Source of the DNA: Nakamurella leprariae
GTDB lineage: Bacteria; Actinomycetota; Actinomycetes; Mycobacteriales; Nakamurellaceae
DNA length: 64,000 bases
Direction: 5' to 3'
Assembly: GCF_016918035.1 (NCBI RefSeq)
Contig: NZ_JAERWK010000025.1
Location: 62,001-126,000, forward strand
This document shows positions 18,147 through 27,794 of the stretch, piece by piece. Every line of letters begins with the position of its first letter. Positions within the stretch are counted from its first letter, which is position 1. Below the pieces are notes generated by a model. That model was given only the letters and a program-made list of their open reading frames with translations. It was not told the origin of the DNA and did no database searches. The position numbers and the translations under genes were made by a program.

Positions 18147-19206
18147 CCGACCCCCGGGGGACCCGGATGCGGGACACCAGCACGGCCACGATCTCCTCGG
18201 CCGACCGGTGATGGCTGTGTGCCTCGACGGTCAGGATCAGCCGGTGCGCCAGCACCGGCACGGCCAGCCGCTGGATGTCGTCGGGCACCACGAAGGTGCG
18301 GCCGTCCATGGCCGCCGACGCCTTGGCCGCCCGGGCCAGGTGCAGCACGGCCCGGGGCGAGGCGCCGAGCCGGACGTCGGGCAGCCCGCGGGTGGCGGCC
18401 ACGATCTCGACCAGGTAGGAACGCAGCGCCGGGGCGAGGTGCACCCGGGTCACCGCGTCGATGAGCTGCGCGGTCCGTTCCACCGTGGCCACCGGGCGCA
18501 GCAGCGCCAGCGGGTCGGTGCGGTCCCGGTCGGACAGCATCGCCACCTCGGTGGTGGGGTCGGGGTACCCGATCGACATCCGGGCCAGGAACCGGTCCCG
18601 CTGCGCCTCCGGCAGCGGATAGGTGCCCTCCATCTCGACCGGGTTCTGCGTGGCCACCACCAGGAACGGGCGGGCCAGCTGGTAGGTGGTGCCGTCCACC
18701 GTGACCTGGCGTTCCTCCATGCACTCCAGCAGCGCGGACTGCGTCTTGGGGGAGGCCCGGTTGATCTCGTCGGCGATCACCACATTGGCGAAGACCGGAC
18801 CGGGCCGGAACTCGAACTCGGCGGTGTTGCGGTCGAAGACGCTCGAGCCGGTGACGTCCCCGGGCATCAGGTCCGGCGTGAACTGGACCCGGCTCACGGC
18901 GCCGCCGAGCACCCGGGCCATGGCCTTGGCCAGACTGGTCTTGCCGGTGCCCGGCACGTCCTCGACCAGCAGGTGACCCTCGGCCAGCACGCCGATCAGG
19001 GCGAGGCGAACGGCCTCCGGCTTGCCCAGCAGTACTTGGCCGACGCCGTCGGCCAGCCGGCCGGCCAGCTCCGCCGCGCCCTCCGGGGTCAGCGGGGTCT
19101 GGTCGACAGGTCCGTCGACGGGCGCGCCGACCTCGTGCGGGGCGATCGCGGGCCCGGAGTTCGGGGCAGCACCGGCCTGCCGGCCTGTCTCGACTTCCTG
19201 GGTCAC
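18139..19206 (-). CDS. MoxR-family AAA+ ATPase (355 aa)
   Basis: MoxR-type AAA ATPase. Walker A is DVPGTGKTSLAKA (residues 83-95), Walker B VVIADEINRA (142-151), sensor-1 VVATQNPVEMEGTYPLPEAQ, and the C-terminal lid includes GASPRAVLHLARAAKA. The start is GTG at 19206, seven bases after AGGAGG; the frame is open further upstream but has no domain there. First gene of the leftward operon with DUF58 and transglutaminase genes, a known co-occurring trio in which MoxR is thought to remodel partner proteins. Confidence 0.92.
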   Translation of the reverse strand: MTQEVETGRQAGAAPNSGPAIAPHEVGAPVDGPVDQTPLTPEGAAELAGRLADGVGQVLLGKPEAVRLALIGVLAEGHLLVEDVPGTGKTSLAKAMARVLGGAVSRVQFTPDLMPGDVTGSSVFDRNTAEFEFRPGPVFANVVIADEINRASPKTQSALLECMEERQVTVDGTTYQLARPFLVVATQNPVEMEGTYPLPEAQRDRFLARMSIGYPDPTTEVAMLSDRDRTDPLALLRPVATVERTAQLIDAVTRVHLAPALRSYLVEIVAATRGLPDVRLGASPRAVLHLARAAKASAAMDGRTFVVPDDIQRLAVPVLAHRLILTVEAHSHHRSAEEIVAVLVSRIRVPRGSGG

Positions 19207-19602
19207 GCTCGGCCTCCTGCGTCCTGGAGTGGTGCCGTCCGCGCCGCCGGCACGGTCAGTGGCATCCGCCGGGCCGGACCGGCCGACGGTGCGTCCGCCA
19301 GTCTGCCAGGGTCGGGCCCCGCCGCGACCTTCGTCGTCGGACCCGACCGGCCGCCGGACGCCCCGGAACTGCAGGGACGTGGGTCGGACCCGTCGGCCGG
19401 GCGGTCGGTGCTCGGAACAGGGACGAACGGCTGGTCCAGCGCGGAGCCCCGCCAGGCCCGGCGGACGCGCGGGACGGCCGATGGGGCAGGTGGTGGGGAC
19501 GCGACGCGTTGCGGGACAGTTTGTGGGCCGAAGTGGGGGAAAGTGGGGTACGGTGGCGGCGCCGGGGGACGGTGGGAGCAACAGGGGTGGAGGTGATCGG
19601 CC
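19207..19602. other. Divergent control region between moxR and mraZ
   Basis: 396 bases without a gene. The right end carries the three phased MraZ boxes and a GGAGGTGATC ribosome site for mraZ; the left end carries the AGGAGG ribosome site of the leftward operon. No other element is recognised in the middle 270 bases. Confidence 0.7.
19523..19548 (+). promoter_or_regulatory. Three phased MraZ boxes upstream of mraZ
   Basis: GTGGG occurs at 19523, 19533 and 19543, exactly 10 bases apart (TTGTGGGCCG, AAGTGGGGGA, AAGTGGGGTA), with a weaker GGTGG at 19552. The MraZ protein of E. coli binds TGGGN direct repeats with 5-base spacers, which is this geometry. Autoregulation of the dcw operon by MraZ is inferred. 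A TACGGT hexamer at 19549-19554 could be the -10 element. Confidence 0.72.
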
Positions 19603-20049
19603 GTGGCGACCGGACTCACCGGGTTCTTCGGCACGCACACCCCGCGCATGGACGACAAGGGCCGGATCACGCTGCCGGCCCGGTACCGCGACCACTTCGC
19701 CGCCGGGGCGATGCTGGTGCGGGGTCAGGACCACTGCCTGTACCTGTTCACGCCGGACGGCTTCGCCGAGTTCGCCGAAGCGGCCATCACCGCCCCCATC
19801 ACCGACGAGCGGGCCCGCGGGTACCAGCGCTACATGCTGGCCAACACCGAGGAACAGCGCCCCGACGCCCAGGGCCGGATCTCGGTCCCGGCCCGGATGC
19901 GCGAGTACGCCGGGCTGACCAAGGACGTCGTCATCACCGGTGTCGGGCTCCGCATGGAGCTGTGGGACTCCCAGCGGTGGGAGGCCTACGAGGCCGAGCA
20001 GGAATCGGTCTACGCCGCGCCGGACCGGTCACTGTTCGACAGCGGCTAG
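19603..20049 (+). CDS. mraZ: Transcriptional regulator MraZ (148 aa)
   Basis: First gene of the dcw operon and its likely autorepressor. Two AbrB/SpoVT-type half domains are seen: GTHTPRMDDKGRITLPARYRD (about residues 10-30) and DAQGRISVPARMREYAG (about 87-104), each with the D-x-x-GR signature. It assembles into a ring that binds repeated TGGG boxes. GTG at 19603 follows GGAGGTGATC by six bases, so seven residues precede the usual FFGTH start. Length is typical. The boxes it should bind lie 55-80 bases upstream. Confidence 0.95.
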   Translation: MATGLTGFFGTHTPRMDDKGRITLPARYRDHFAAGAMLVRGQDHCLYLFTPDGFAEFAEAAITAPITDERARGYQRYMLANTEEQRPDAQGRISVPARMREYAGLTKDVVITGVGLRMELWDSQRWEAYEAEQESVYAAPDRSLFDSG

Positions 20050-20310
20050 CCCCGGTCGCGGCCCCCAGCCAACGTCCCCGAGTCCCACTCCGCCCCACCG
20101 ACCGTCCGATCCGCGCCCACGCCTGCTGCCCGGCCTGCACCCGCTCTGCTTCCTGACGCGACTTCCCCCGCGCCAGGGAGGGAGCGGGTGGGGACCAGAC
20201 ATCAGGCGCCACCACGGATCGGACCCCGGGGGCGGCCAGGATCCGCTCCTGGCCGTCGCACGGCCCCGTCGGGCACGGTCACCACCGGTCAGAACCAGGA
20301 GAGCGACGAC

Positions 20311-21366
20311 GTGACCGAGCCGGACGACCCGCAGGCCGCGACCGGCCCGGCGACCGCTCCGGCGACAGAGTCCGACGACCTGGCCCGGCTGGCCGGACTG
20401 CACGTCCCGGTGTTCTCCGCCCGGGTGGGGACGCTGCTGGCCCCCGCGTTCACCGACCGCCCGGATCCCGTGATGGTCGACGGCACCCTGGGCATGGGCG
20501 GTCACACCCTCGCCCTGTTGCAGGCCCATCCACAGCTCCGGGTGATCGGCATCGACCGGGACCACCAGGCGCTGGACGTCGCCCGGCGCCGGCTCACCGC
20601 CGCGGGCGTGGCCGACCGAGCCGTGCTCGTGCATGCCGTGTACGACGAGATCGGCGATGTGGTGGCGGATCACACCGCCCGGGGCTGGATCCCGCGGGTC
20701 GGTGTCGCGGGAGTGCTGTTCGATCTCGGCGTGTCGTCGTTGCAGCTCGACGAGGTGCGCCGCGGGTTCGCCTACGCGGTCGACGCCCCGCTCGACATGC
20801 GAATGGATCGCACCACCGGTATCACCGCGGCCGACGTGCTGAACACCTACTCGTCGCCCGAGCTGGTCCGGGTGCTCCGCCAGTACGGCGAGGAACGGTT
20901 CGCGCCGCGCATCGCCTCGGCCGTCGTGCGGGCCCGGGCCGAGCAGCCGTTCACCACCAGTGCCCGCCTGGTCGAGCTGGTCCGGGCGTCCATCCCGGCC
21001 GCCGCCCGGCGCACCGGTGGACACCCGGCCAAGCGCACGTTCCAGGCGTTGCGCATCGAAGTGAACGACGAGCTCGGCGCGTTGCGCCGGGCGATCCCCG
21101 GAGCCATGGATCATCTCTCGGTGGGAGGACGGCTGGTGGTGCTGTCCTACCAATCGCTGGAGGACCGCATCGTCAAGCACGCCATCGCGCCGCGCACGGA
21201 ATCCACTGCGCCGCCCGGGCTCCCGTTCGACGTCCCCGGTTCGGCGCCCGAGTTCGGTTGGCTGATCAGGGGTTCCCAGCAGCCGGATGACGCCGAGGTC
21301 ACCGAGAACCCGCGGGCCGCGTCCGCCCGCCTGCGTGCCGCCGTCCGACTGCGGGAGGCCGGATGA
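20311..21366 (+). CDS. rsmH: 16S rRNA (cytosine-1402 N4) methyltransferase RsmH (351 aa)
   Basis: Methylates N4 of C1402 in 16S rRNA. The SAM site [10 protein letters not shown] is at residues 56-65, followed by [10 protein letters not shown] and the family blocks [22 protein letters not shown] and [16 protein letters not shown] chose GTG at 20311 because CAGGAG lies nine bases before it and the length fits; GTG at 20188 in the same frame would add 41 Arg/Pro-rich residues. The 261 bases after mraZ (20050-20310) hold no gene or obvious hairpin. The stop overlaps the ftsL-like gene (ATGA). Confidence 0.93.
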   Translation: MTEPDDPQAATGPATAPATESDDLARLAGLHVPVFSARVGTLLAPAFTDRPDPVMVDGTLGMGGHTLALLQAHPQLRVIGIDRDHQALDVARRRLTAAGVADRAVLVHAVYDEIGDVVADHTARGWIPRVGVAGVLFDLGVSSLQLDEVRRGFAYAVDAPLDMRMDRTTGITAADVLNTYSSPELVRVLRQYGEERFAPRIASAVVRARAEQPFTTSARLVELVRASIPAAARRTGGHPAKRTFQALRIEVNDELGALRRAIPGAMDHLSVGGRLVVLSYQSLEDRIVKHAIAPRTESTAPPGLPFDVPGSAPEFGWLIRGSQQPDDAEVTENPRAASARLRAAVRLREAG

Positions 21367-22133
21367 ACCGCCGCGCCGGGACGTCCGTGGCTCCCGTCGG
21401 AACCGTCGACGAGGTGACCGCCCTGGTGTCCGAGCAGTCGTCCGGGCAGTCGTCCGATCGGAACCCGCAGGAACAGCCCCGCACCGCCCCGGTGACCACC
21501 ACGCGCCGGCCGCGCTCCGTCCAGAAGGCCTACGACCGCCGCGCCCGTCGCGCCGCGCTGGCCGGCGCCGACCCGGCCGCCGGGACCGGCGTCCGGTCGG
21601 GGCGTCTCCCCGGTGCGTTCAGCCGGGCTGCGTTCGTCCTCGTGCTCATCGTCGCGCTGGCCGGTGGCGTCGGCGGCGTGCTGTGGCTGAACACGCTGAC
21701 CGAGGAGGCCGGCCTGCGCACCAGCCGGTCCAACGCCACGGTGGCCGACCTGCAGCTGGAGATCGAGGCACTGCAGCGGCGGGCCTCGGAGCTGGGCGCC
21801 ACCCCGCGCATCGCGCAGCAGGCGGCGGAACTCGGCCTCGTTCCGGCCGGTGACGCGGCCGTGCTGATGCTGCAGGGCGCTGATGGATCAGGCGGATCGA
21901 CCGGCGCGACCGTCGTCGGCACCCCGTCCGTGGTGCCCGGCCCGGCCCCGGCGACCGCGCCGGCCGACCCGGCACCCACCGCGCCGGCCGACCCGGCACC
22001 CACCGCGCCGGCCGACCCGGCACCCACGACCCCGGCCGACCAGGACCAGCCGGCGCCACCGGCCGATCAGGCCGAACCGCCCCAGCCGGCGGACCAGCCC
22101 GCCGATCCCGCCCAGCCCGGAGGTGCTCCGTGA
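21363..22133 (+). CDS. ftsL: FtsL-like septum protein with Pro/Ala repeat tail (256 aa)
   Basis: Position between rsmH and ftsI and topology identify an FtsL-like bitopic division protein. About 84 basic cytosolic residues precede one membrane helix (about 85-108, [18 protein letters not shown]), then an extracytoplasmic coiled-coil ([15 protein letters not shown]) and the [14 protein letters not shown] block typical of FtsL/DivIC proteins. The last 70 residues are Pro/Ala/Asp-rich, including three perfect-to-near-perfect copies of ADPAPTAP (residues 201-224). Overlaps with rsmH and ftsI are 4 bases each. FtsL works with FtsQ and FtsB/DivIC to activate FtsW-FtsI. Confidence 0.82.
   Translation: MNRRAGTSVAPVGTVDEVTALVSEQSSGQSSDRNPQEQPRTAPVTTTRRPRSVQKAYDRRARRAALAGADPAAGTGVRSGRLPGAFSRAAFVLVLIVALAGGVGGVLWLNTLTEEAGLRTSRSNATVADLQLEIEALQRRASELGATPRIAQQAAELGLVPAGDAAVLMLQGADGSGGSTGATVVGTPSVVPGPAPATAPADPAPTAPADPAPTAPADPAPTTPADQDQPAPPADQAEPPQPADQPADPAQPGGAP
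21963..22034 (+). repeat. 24-bp tandem repeat in ftsL
   Basis: Three consecutive 24-base units at 21963, 21987 and 22011 (the third with three changes) encode ADPAPTAP repeats in the extracytoplasmic tail. The high identity between units suggests recent expansion. Confidence 0.88.
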
Positions 22134-24400
22134 TCCGTGACGAGAGCACCGAACGCCGGGCGGTGGCGCGCGACCGCGCCGGCCAGCCCCCGCGCGCCCA
22201 GAGCCAGCGTGCCCAGAGCCAGCGCGGCCAGACCCAGCGCGGCCAGGGCCAGCGCAGCCAGCCGCCGGGCACCGGGCGTCCGCAACCGACCCGGTCCCCC
22301 CGCGCCGGCGCCGGCCGCCGCGGCGCGCCGGTCCGGCCGCCGCGTCCCACCGAGCGCAACTCCGAGCACCCCTCCGACCCGGCCACCGGCGCCGGCCACG
22401 CCGTCGGTGGCCAGCGTCCGGGGTCGGGCCACGCCGTCCGCCCGGGGCGGGTGGTCGGACCGTCCCGGGCCGACCGCACTGACCGTGCCGGCCGTCCGGA
22501 CCGCAGCGACCGAACCGGCCGCAGCCGCACCGAGCGCCCGGCCCGCTCCGGGCGCGCCGCGCAGCCGCGGTCGGTCCGTGGTCGGCGCACCCGGCGGTCC
22601 CGGGTCGCCCGCGCGAACCTGCCCCGCCGCGGCCGGCTGGCCATGGTGGCGCTGGTGGTGATGCTGGTCGCCGTCGGCGTGAAGCTGATCAGCGTCCAGG
22701 TCGTCGACAGCCACGGCTACGCCGCCCAGGCCGTCGACCAGCGCAGCCGGCTGGTCACCCTGGCCGCGCAGCGCGGCTCCATCAGCGACCGCACCGGCGC
22801 CCAGCTCGCCTTCACCGTGGAGGGCCGTGCGGTGGCGGCCCGGCCCGCGCTGTTCACCGACGACACCCAGCGCCGCCGGGTGGCCGAGCTGCTGGCCGCG
22901 GACCTGGCCGACACCGGCACCACCACGGCGCCGGAGGACCGCACCGCCGACGCGCTGATGGACAAGCTGAGCTCGGACAGCCGGTACGTCTACCTGGCCC
23001 GTGGGCTGATGCCGGCCGAGGCCGACGTCATCATCGAGCAGATGGCCGCGGTGCTGGACGACGACCAGATCAACGCGGTGGTGACCGAGCGCCAGGACAT
23101 CCGCGAGGCGCAGACCGGCAGCGCCGCGGCGGCCATCGTGGGCACCGTCGACTTCGACGGCAACGGGCTGTCCGGCATCGAGTCCAAGTTCGACGGCAAG
23201 CTCTCCGGCGAGGACGGCTCCCGCGAGGTCGACGTGGACGCCCGCAGCGGCATCATCCCGGGCAGCGCCCGCAACGAGGTCGCGGCCACCGACGGCGTCG
23301 ACATCACCCTCACCCTGGACAACGACCTGCAGCACACGGTGGCGCAGTACGTACAGCAGCGGGTCACCGAGACCGGGGCCAAGTCCGGCTGCGCCGTGGT
23401 GATGACCGCCGACAGCGCCCGGATCGCCGCGATGGCCTGCTTCGAGCCGGGCAAGTCGGTCCGGGAGACCGGCAACAAGGCGGTCACCGACAAGTTCGAG
23501 CCCGGATCGGTCAACAAGGTGGTGACCATGGCCGCTGCCCTCGAGCAGGGCCTCATCACCCCCGACACCGTGCTCACCGTGGACGGCGAGATCGGCATGG
23601 GCGACGTCACCGTGCACGACGCCTGGGCACACGGCCCGATCCAGATGACGGTGGCCGGCATCCTGGCCAAGTCGTCGAACGTGGGCACGCTGATGATCGC
23701 CCAGCAGATCGGTCCGGACGCGTTCATCCGGCAGTCCGAGCTGTTCGGGCAGGGCGTCAAGACCGGCGTGCAGCTGCCCGGCGAGACCCGCGGCGATCTG
23801 CCGGCCCAGTCCAGCTGGTCGTCGTCGACCTTCGCCAACCTGCCCATCGGGCAGGGCATGACGGTGAACCTGGTCCAGCTGGCCGGGATGTACCAGGCCA
23901 TCGCCAACGACGGTGTCCGGGTCACCCCGACCCTGGTGCAGAGCATGACCAGCGACGGACAGCCGGTCGAGATCCCGGTCAGCAGCGGCGCGCAGGCGCC
24001 CGGCACGCAGACGCGGGTGATGAGCGCCCAGACCGCCGACACGCTCAAGGACATGCTCCGCGCGACCGTGCAGGACGGTGACGTCAACCACCGCGGCACC
24101 GCCCCCGCGGCTGCGCTCACCGGCTACCAGGTGGCGGGCAAGACCGGCACCGCGCAGCAGGTCGACGAGGCCACCGGCGACTACTCCGACACCCTGGTCA
24201 CCACCACCTTCGGCGGGGTCGTGCCGGCCGACGACCCGCGGTACGCGATCGCCCTCATGCTCGACGCGCCGAACTCGAGCGGTCCCGGCGGCAGCAGCGC
24301 GGCGCCGCTGTTCCACGAGATCGCGGCCTACCTGATGCGTCAGGACAACGTCCCGCCGTCGCCCGAACCGGCGCCCGTCTACGACCTGTACGTGGGTTGA
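22130..24400 (+). CDS. ftsI: Septal peptidoglycan transpeptidase FtsI / PBP3 (756 aa)
   Basis: Class B penicillin-binding protein that crosslinks septal peptidoglycan. Active-site motifs are SVNK (catalytic S460), SSN (515-517) and KTG (671-673). A PBP dimer domain follows the single helix (about 169-190, MVALVVMLVAVGVKLISVQVVD). The cytosolic N-terminus of about 168 residues is unusually long, basic and repetitive, including (A/G)Q(S/T/G)QR repeats at residues 23-42. GTG at 22130 overlaps the ftsL stop. The C-terminus ends shortly after the transpeptidase domain with no PASTA domain. Confidence 0.95.
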   Translation: MIRDESTERRAVARDRAGQPPRAQSQRAQSQRGQTQRGQGQRSQPPGTGRPQPTRSPRAGAGRRGAPVRPPRPTERNSEHPSDPATGAGHAVGGQRPGSGHAVRPGRVVGPSRADRTDRAGRPDRSDRTGRSRTERPARSGRAAQPRSVRGRRTRRSRVARANLPRRGRLAMVALVVMLVAVGVKLISVQVVDSHGYAAQAVDQRSRLVTLAAQRGSISDRTGAQLAFTVEGRAVAARPALFTDDTQRRRVAELLAADLADTGTTTAPEDRTADALMDKLSSDSRYVYLARGLMPAEADVIIEQMAAVLDDDQINAVVTERQDIREAQTGSAAAAIVGTVDFDGNGLSGIESKFDGKLSGEDGSREVDVDARSGIIPGSARNEVAATDGVDITLTLDNDLQHTVAQYVQQRVTETGAKSGCAVVMTADSARIAAMACFEPGKSVRETGNKAVTDKFEPGSVNKVVTMAAALEQGLITPDTVLTVDGEIGMGDVTVHDAWAHGPIQMTVAGILAKSSNVGTLMIAQQIGPDAFIRQSELFGQGVKTGVQLPGETRGDLPAQSSWSSSTFANLPIGQGMTVNLVQLAGMYQAIANDGVRVTPTLVQSMTSDGQPVEIPVSSGAQAPGTQTRVMSAQTADTLKDMLRATVQDGDVNHRGTAPAAALTGYQVAGKTGTAQQVDEATGDYSDTLVTTTFGGVVPADDPRYAIALMLDAPNSSGPGGSSAAPLFHEIAAYLMRQDNVPPSPEPAPVYDLYVG
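22196..22255 (+). repeat. 15-bp tandem repeat in ftsI N-terminus
   Basis: Four 15-base units (22196, 22211, 22226, 22241) encode AQSQR, AQSQR, GQTQR and GQGQR in the disordered cytosolic tail of FtsI. The units diverge at the first and third codons. Confidence 0.8.
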
Positions 24401-24420
24401 GACCGGTAGCTTGCAGTCCT

Positions 24421-26058
24421 GTGCCTGTGTCTGTGCCCGCTCCACCGCCCGCGCCGGGAGCCCCGTCGGGACCGCCGTCGGGATCCGGTCCCGCCGGTCC
24501 GGCCCGCGCGTCGGTCCGCCCGGAGCGGGTGGTCGGGGTCCGGCTGGTCGAGCTGGCCGCGGCGCACGCGCTGGCTGCGGACCCGGCCGCCATGGCAGAT
24601 CCGGTCATCACCGGGGTCACCCTGCGCGCGCAGGACGCCCGCCCCGGTGACCTGTTCGCCGCGCTGCCCGGCACCCGGCGGCACGGCGCCGAGTTCGCCG
24701 GTGACGCCGTCGCGGCCGGCGCGGTGGCCGTCCTCACCGATCCGGCCGGGGCCGCGCAGCTGACCGACGCCGGCGTGCCCGTGCTGGTGGCGGCGGACCC
24801 GCGGGCACCGCTCGGTGCGCTGGCCGCGGACGTGTACGGCCGGCCGAGCGAGCGGCTGCCGGTGGTCGGGGTGACCGGGACGTCCGGCAAGACCACCACC
24901 TGTTTCCTGCTCGAGGCGGCGCTGGCCGCGGACGGGTCACGCACCGGGCTCATCGGCACTGTGCAGACCTCCATCGCCGGGCGGGTGCTGCCCAGCGCGT
25001 TGACCACCCCGGAGGCGCCCGACCTGCAGGCCCTGTTCGCGGTGATGCTGGAGCAGGGCGTGGACGTCGCGGTGATGGAGGTGTCGTCGCACGCGCTGTC
25101 CCTGGGCCGGGTCGCCGGGACCGGGTTCGCCGTCGGCGCGTTCACCAACCTGAGCCAGGACCACCTGGACTTCCACTCGGACATGCAGGGCTACTTCGAG
25201 GCCAAGGCGCTGCTGTTCGACGGGCGGGCCCGGGCCGGGGTGATCGTGGTCGACGACGAGTGGGGCCGCCGCCTGGCGGAGCGGGTGCCGGACGCGCTCA
25301 CCGTCTCCACCGACCCCGCCAGGCGGGCCGACGTGAGCGTGCTGGAGCGCCGTGCCGATCCCACCGGCGTGCAGCACTGCACGGTGGCCACCCCGGCCGG
25401 GACGGTGCCGGTCACCGTCTCGTTGCCCGGTGCCTTCAACGTGGCCAACGCGGCCACCGCACTGGCCTGCGTGCACCTGCTGGGTCGCGACGTGGCCACC
25501 GCGGCCCGGGCGCTGGCCGACGTGGCCGTGCCCGGCCGGATGGAGAAGGTCGACGCCGGGCAGCCGTTCCTGGCCGTGGTCGACTACGCGCACAAGCCGG
25601 CTGCGGTCGAGGCGCTGCTGCGTGCGGTCCGGGCCGCCGTGCCCAGCCGGGTGCTGGTGGTGCTCGGCGCCGGCGGGGACCGGGACCGCGGCAAGCGGGC
25701 CGAGATGGGCCGGCAGGCAGCGCTGGGGGCCGAGCTGGTCATCGTCACCGACGACAATCCGCGCAGCGAGCCGCCGGCGTCGATCCGGGCCGCCGTGCTG
25801 GCCGGGGCCACCGGGGCCGGCACGGCGGCCGAGATCCTGGAGATCGGCGACCGGCGCGAGGCCGTCCGCGAGGCGGTGCGCCGTGCTCGGCCGGGTGACG
25901 CCGTCGTCATCGCGGGCAAGGGCCACGAGCAGGGCCAGGACGTGGCGGGCGTGGTGCACCCGTTCTCCGACCGCCACGAACTCACCGCCGCACTGACCGA
26001 CCTGACCGCTGACCCGTCCGGATCCGCCGCCACACCGCCCGAGGAGTTCAGCCCGTGA
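24421..26058 (+). CDS. murE: UDP-MurNAc-tripeptide synthetase MurE, meso-DAP type (545 aa)
   Basis: Adds the third stem-peptide residue to UDP-MurNAc-L-Ala-D-Glu in the cytosol. The ATP loop VTGTSGKTTT is near residue 150, and SQDHLDFHSDM and GRMEKVDAGQPFLAVVDYAHKP are Mur-ligase blocks. DNPR at 445-448 is the signature of enzymes that use meso-diaminopimelate. The start is uncertain: GTG at 24421 (VPVSVPAPPP) is chosen, but TTG at 24397 overlapping the ftsI stop is possible. The first 40 residues are Pro/Gly/Ala-rich. Overlap with murF is 4 bases. Confidence 0.93.
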   Translation: MPVSVPAPPPAPGAPSGPPSGSGPAGPARASVRPERVVGVRLVELAAAHALAADPAAMADPVITGVTLRAQDARPGDLFAALPGTRRHGAEFAGDAVAAGAVAVLTDPAGAAQLTDAGVPVLVAADPRAPLGALAADVYGRPSERLPVVGVTGTSGKTTTCFLLEAALAADGSRTGLIGTVQTSIAGRVLPSALTTPEAPDLQALFAVMLEQGVDVAVMEVSSHALSLGRVAGTGFAVGAFTNLSQDHLDFHSDMQGYFEAKALLFDGRARAGVIVVDDEWGRRLAERVPDALTVSTDPARRADVSVLERRADPTGVQHCTVATPAGTVPVTVSLPGAFNVANAATALACVHLLGRDVATAARALADVAVPGRMEKVDAGQPFLAVVDYAHKPAAVEALLRAVRAAVPSRVLVVLGAGGDRDRGKRAEMGRQAALGAELVIVTDDNPRSEPPASIRAAVLAGATGAGTAAEILEIGDRREAVREAVRRARPGDAVVIAGKGHEQGQDVAGVVHPFSDRHELTAALTDLTADPSGSAATPPEEFSP

Positions 26059-27794
26059 TCGAGATGACGCTGCGACAGGTCGCCGACGTGGTGGGCGTCC
26101 CGGCGCAGCCGGGGTGGGAGTCCGTCGTCGTGACGTCGGTGGAGTTCGACACCCGACGGGTCCGTCCCGGCGCGCTGTACGTGGCGCTGCGCGGCGAGCG
26201 GGTGGACGGCCACGACCTGGGCGACGCCGCCGCCGCGGCCGGGGCCGTGGCCGTCCTCGGTTCCGGTCCGGTGCACCGGTCCGACGCTGCGGGCATGCCC
26301 GTCCTCGACGTGAGCGGGCTCCCGGCCGGTGAGCCGGATACGGGCGTCCACGCGACCGCCGGCGACCCGGCGGCCGTGGTGGCCACGTCGGGAGACGCGA
26401 CCGGCGACGCGACTGAGATCGGCAACACCGCCGTGCTGCACGCCCTGGCCCGGCTGGCCCGGGCCAGCGTGACCACGCTGGTCGACCGGCACGGCCTGCA
26501 GGTCATCGGCGTCACCGGGTCCTCGGGCAAGACGTCCACCAAGGACCTGCTGGCCGCGGTGCTCAGGACCACCCTGCAGACCCAGCTCCCGGACGGCACC
26601 GATCCCGAGGTCGCCGTCGTCGCCCCGTCCGGCTCGTTCAACAACGAGCTCGGCCACCCGTACACCGCGCTGCGCGCCACTGCCGACACCCGGTTCCTGG
26701 TGCTGGAGCTGTCCGCCCGGGGGGTCGGCCACATCGCCGCGCTCACCGCGATCGCGCCGCCCCGGATCGGGGTGGTGCTGAACGTGGGATCGGCGCACCT
26801 GGGCGAGTTCGGGTCGGTCGACGCCATCGCCCGCGCCAAGGGTGAGCTGGTCGAGGCGCTGCCCGCGGCCGCGCCGGGTTCCACCGGACCGGACGCCGGC
26901 GGGGTGGCCGTGTTGAACGTCGACGACCACCGGGTCGCGGCCATGGCCGACCGGACGCGGGCCGAGGTGGTGCTGGTCGGCACCCGCCCCGAGGCGCAGG
27001 TCCGGGCCGAGCAGTTGCGGCAGGACACGACCGCGCGATCGACCTTCGAGCTGATCACCCCGGAGGGCTCCGCGTCGGTGCGGCTGCAGCTGGTGGGCGA
27101 GCACCACGTCGGCAACGCGCTCGCCGTCGCCGCCGTGGCCCGCGCCCTGGGGATGGAGGTCGACGCGGTGGCGGCGGCCCTGTCCCAGGCCACCCCGGCC
27201 AGCCGCTGGCGGATGGAGGTCACCGAGGTGGCCCTCCCGGCGACCGGCCCCGCTGCGGTCCGGGGCGGCACGGTGACCGTCGTGAACGACGCCTACAACG
27301 CCAACCCGCACTCGATGCGGGCAGCGCTGCGTGCCCTGGCCACCCTGGGCGCCGGCCGGCGCACCTGGGCGGTGCTGGGCGAGATGGGGGAGCTGGGCGA
27401 CGAGTCCGTCGCCGCGCACGACGAGCTGGGCCGTCAGGTGGTGCGCCTGGGCATCGACCGGCTGCTGGTGGTGGGCGACGCGCCCGAGACCCGCATCCTG
27501 GGCGCGACCTCGCCGGTCGGGCCGGGCGCCGGGCACGTCCGCGGCCGCCCGTCGCCGACCCGCGCGCTGCACCTCGGCGCCCACCTGGAGGGATCCTGGG
27601 CGGGGGAGTCGGCGCTCGTCCCGGACGTCGATGCGGCGGTGGCGATCCTCCTGGAGGAGTTGGAGCCCGGTGACGTGCTGCTGGTGAAGGCATCCCGGTC
27701 GGTGGGGCTGGAGCAGGTCGCGCTGCGCGTGGTGGATGAACTGTCCCGCGGGCTGTCCGACGCATCCCGCACGGCGGACGGGGTCCGGCCGTGA
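26055..27794 (+). CDS. murF: UDP-MurNAc-pentapeptide synthetase MurF (579 aa)
   Basis: Adds D-Ala-D-Ala to complete the UDP-MurNAc-pentapeptide. The ATP loop is [13 protein letters not shown] (near residue 154). [13 protein letters not shown], the [12 protein letters not shown] block and [17 protein letters not shown] are MurF-specific signatures. Compared with a typical 450-510 aa MurF, there are extra residues near 90-120 ([13 protein letters not shown] region) and a longer insert near 485-520 with Gly/Pro-rich sequence. It overlaps murE and mraY by 4 bases each. Confidence 0.94.
   Translation: MIEMTLRQVADVVGVPAQPGWESVVVTSVEFDTRRVRPGALYVALRGERVDGHDLGDAAAAAGAVAVLGSGPVHRSDAAGMPVLDVSGLPAGEPDTGVHATAGDPAAVVATSGDATGDATEIGNTAVLHALARLARASVTTLVDRHGLQVIGVTGSSGKTSTKDLLAAVLRTTLQTQLPDGTDPEVAVVAPSGSFNNELGHPYTALRATADTRFLVLELSARGVGHIAALTAIAPPRIGVVLNVGSAHLGEFGSVDAIARAKGELVEALPAAAPGSTGPDAGGVAVLNVDDHRVAAMADRTRAEVVLVGTRPEAQVRAEQLRQDTTARSTFELITPEGSASVRLQLVGEHHVGNALAVAAVARALGMEVDAVAAALSQATPASRWRMEVTEVALPATGPAAVRGGTVTVVNDAYNANPHSMRAALRALATLGAGRRTWAVLGEMGELGDESVAAHDELGRQVVRLGIDRLLVVGDAPETRILGATSPVGPGAGHVRGRPSPTRALHLGAHLEGSWAGESALVPDVDAAVAILLEELEPGDVLLVKASRSVGLEQVALRVVDELSRGLSDASRTADGVRP

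Noticed and set aside
20050-20310. Possible gene or riboswitch between mraZ and rsmH
   Set aside because: The only open frames are Arg/Pro-rich noise and no strong stem was seen; treated as leader of rsmH.
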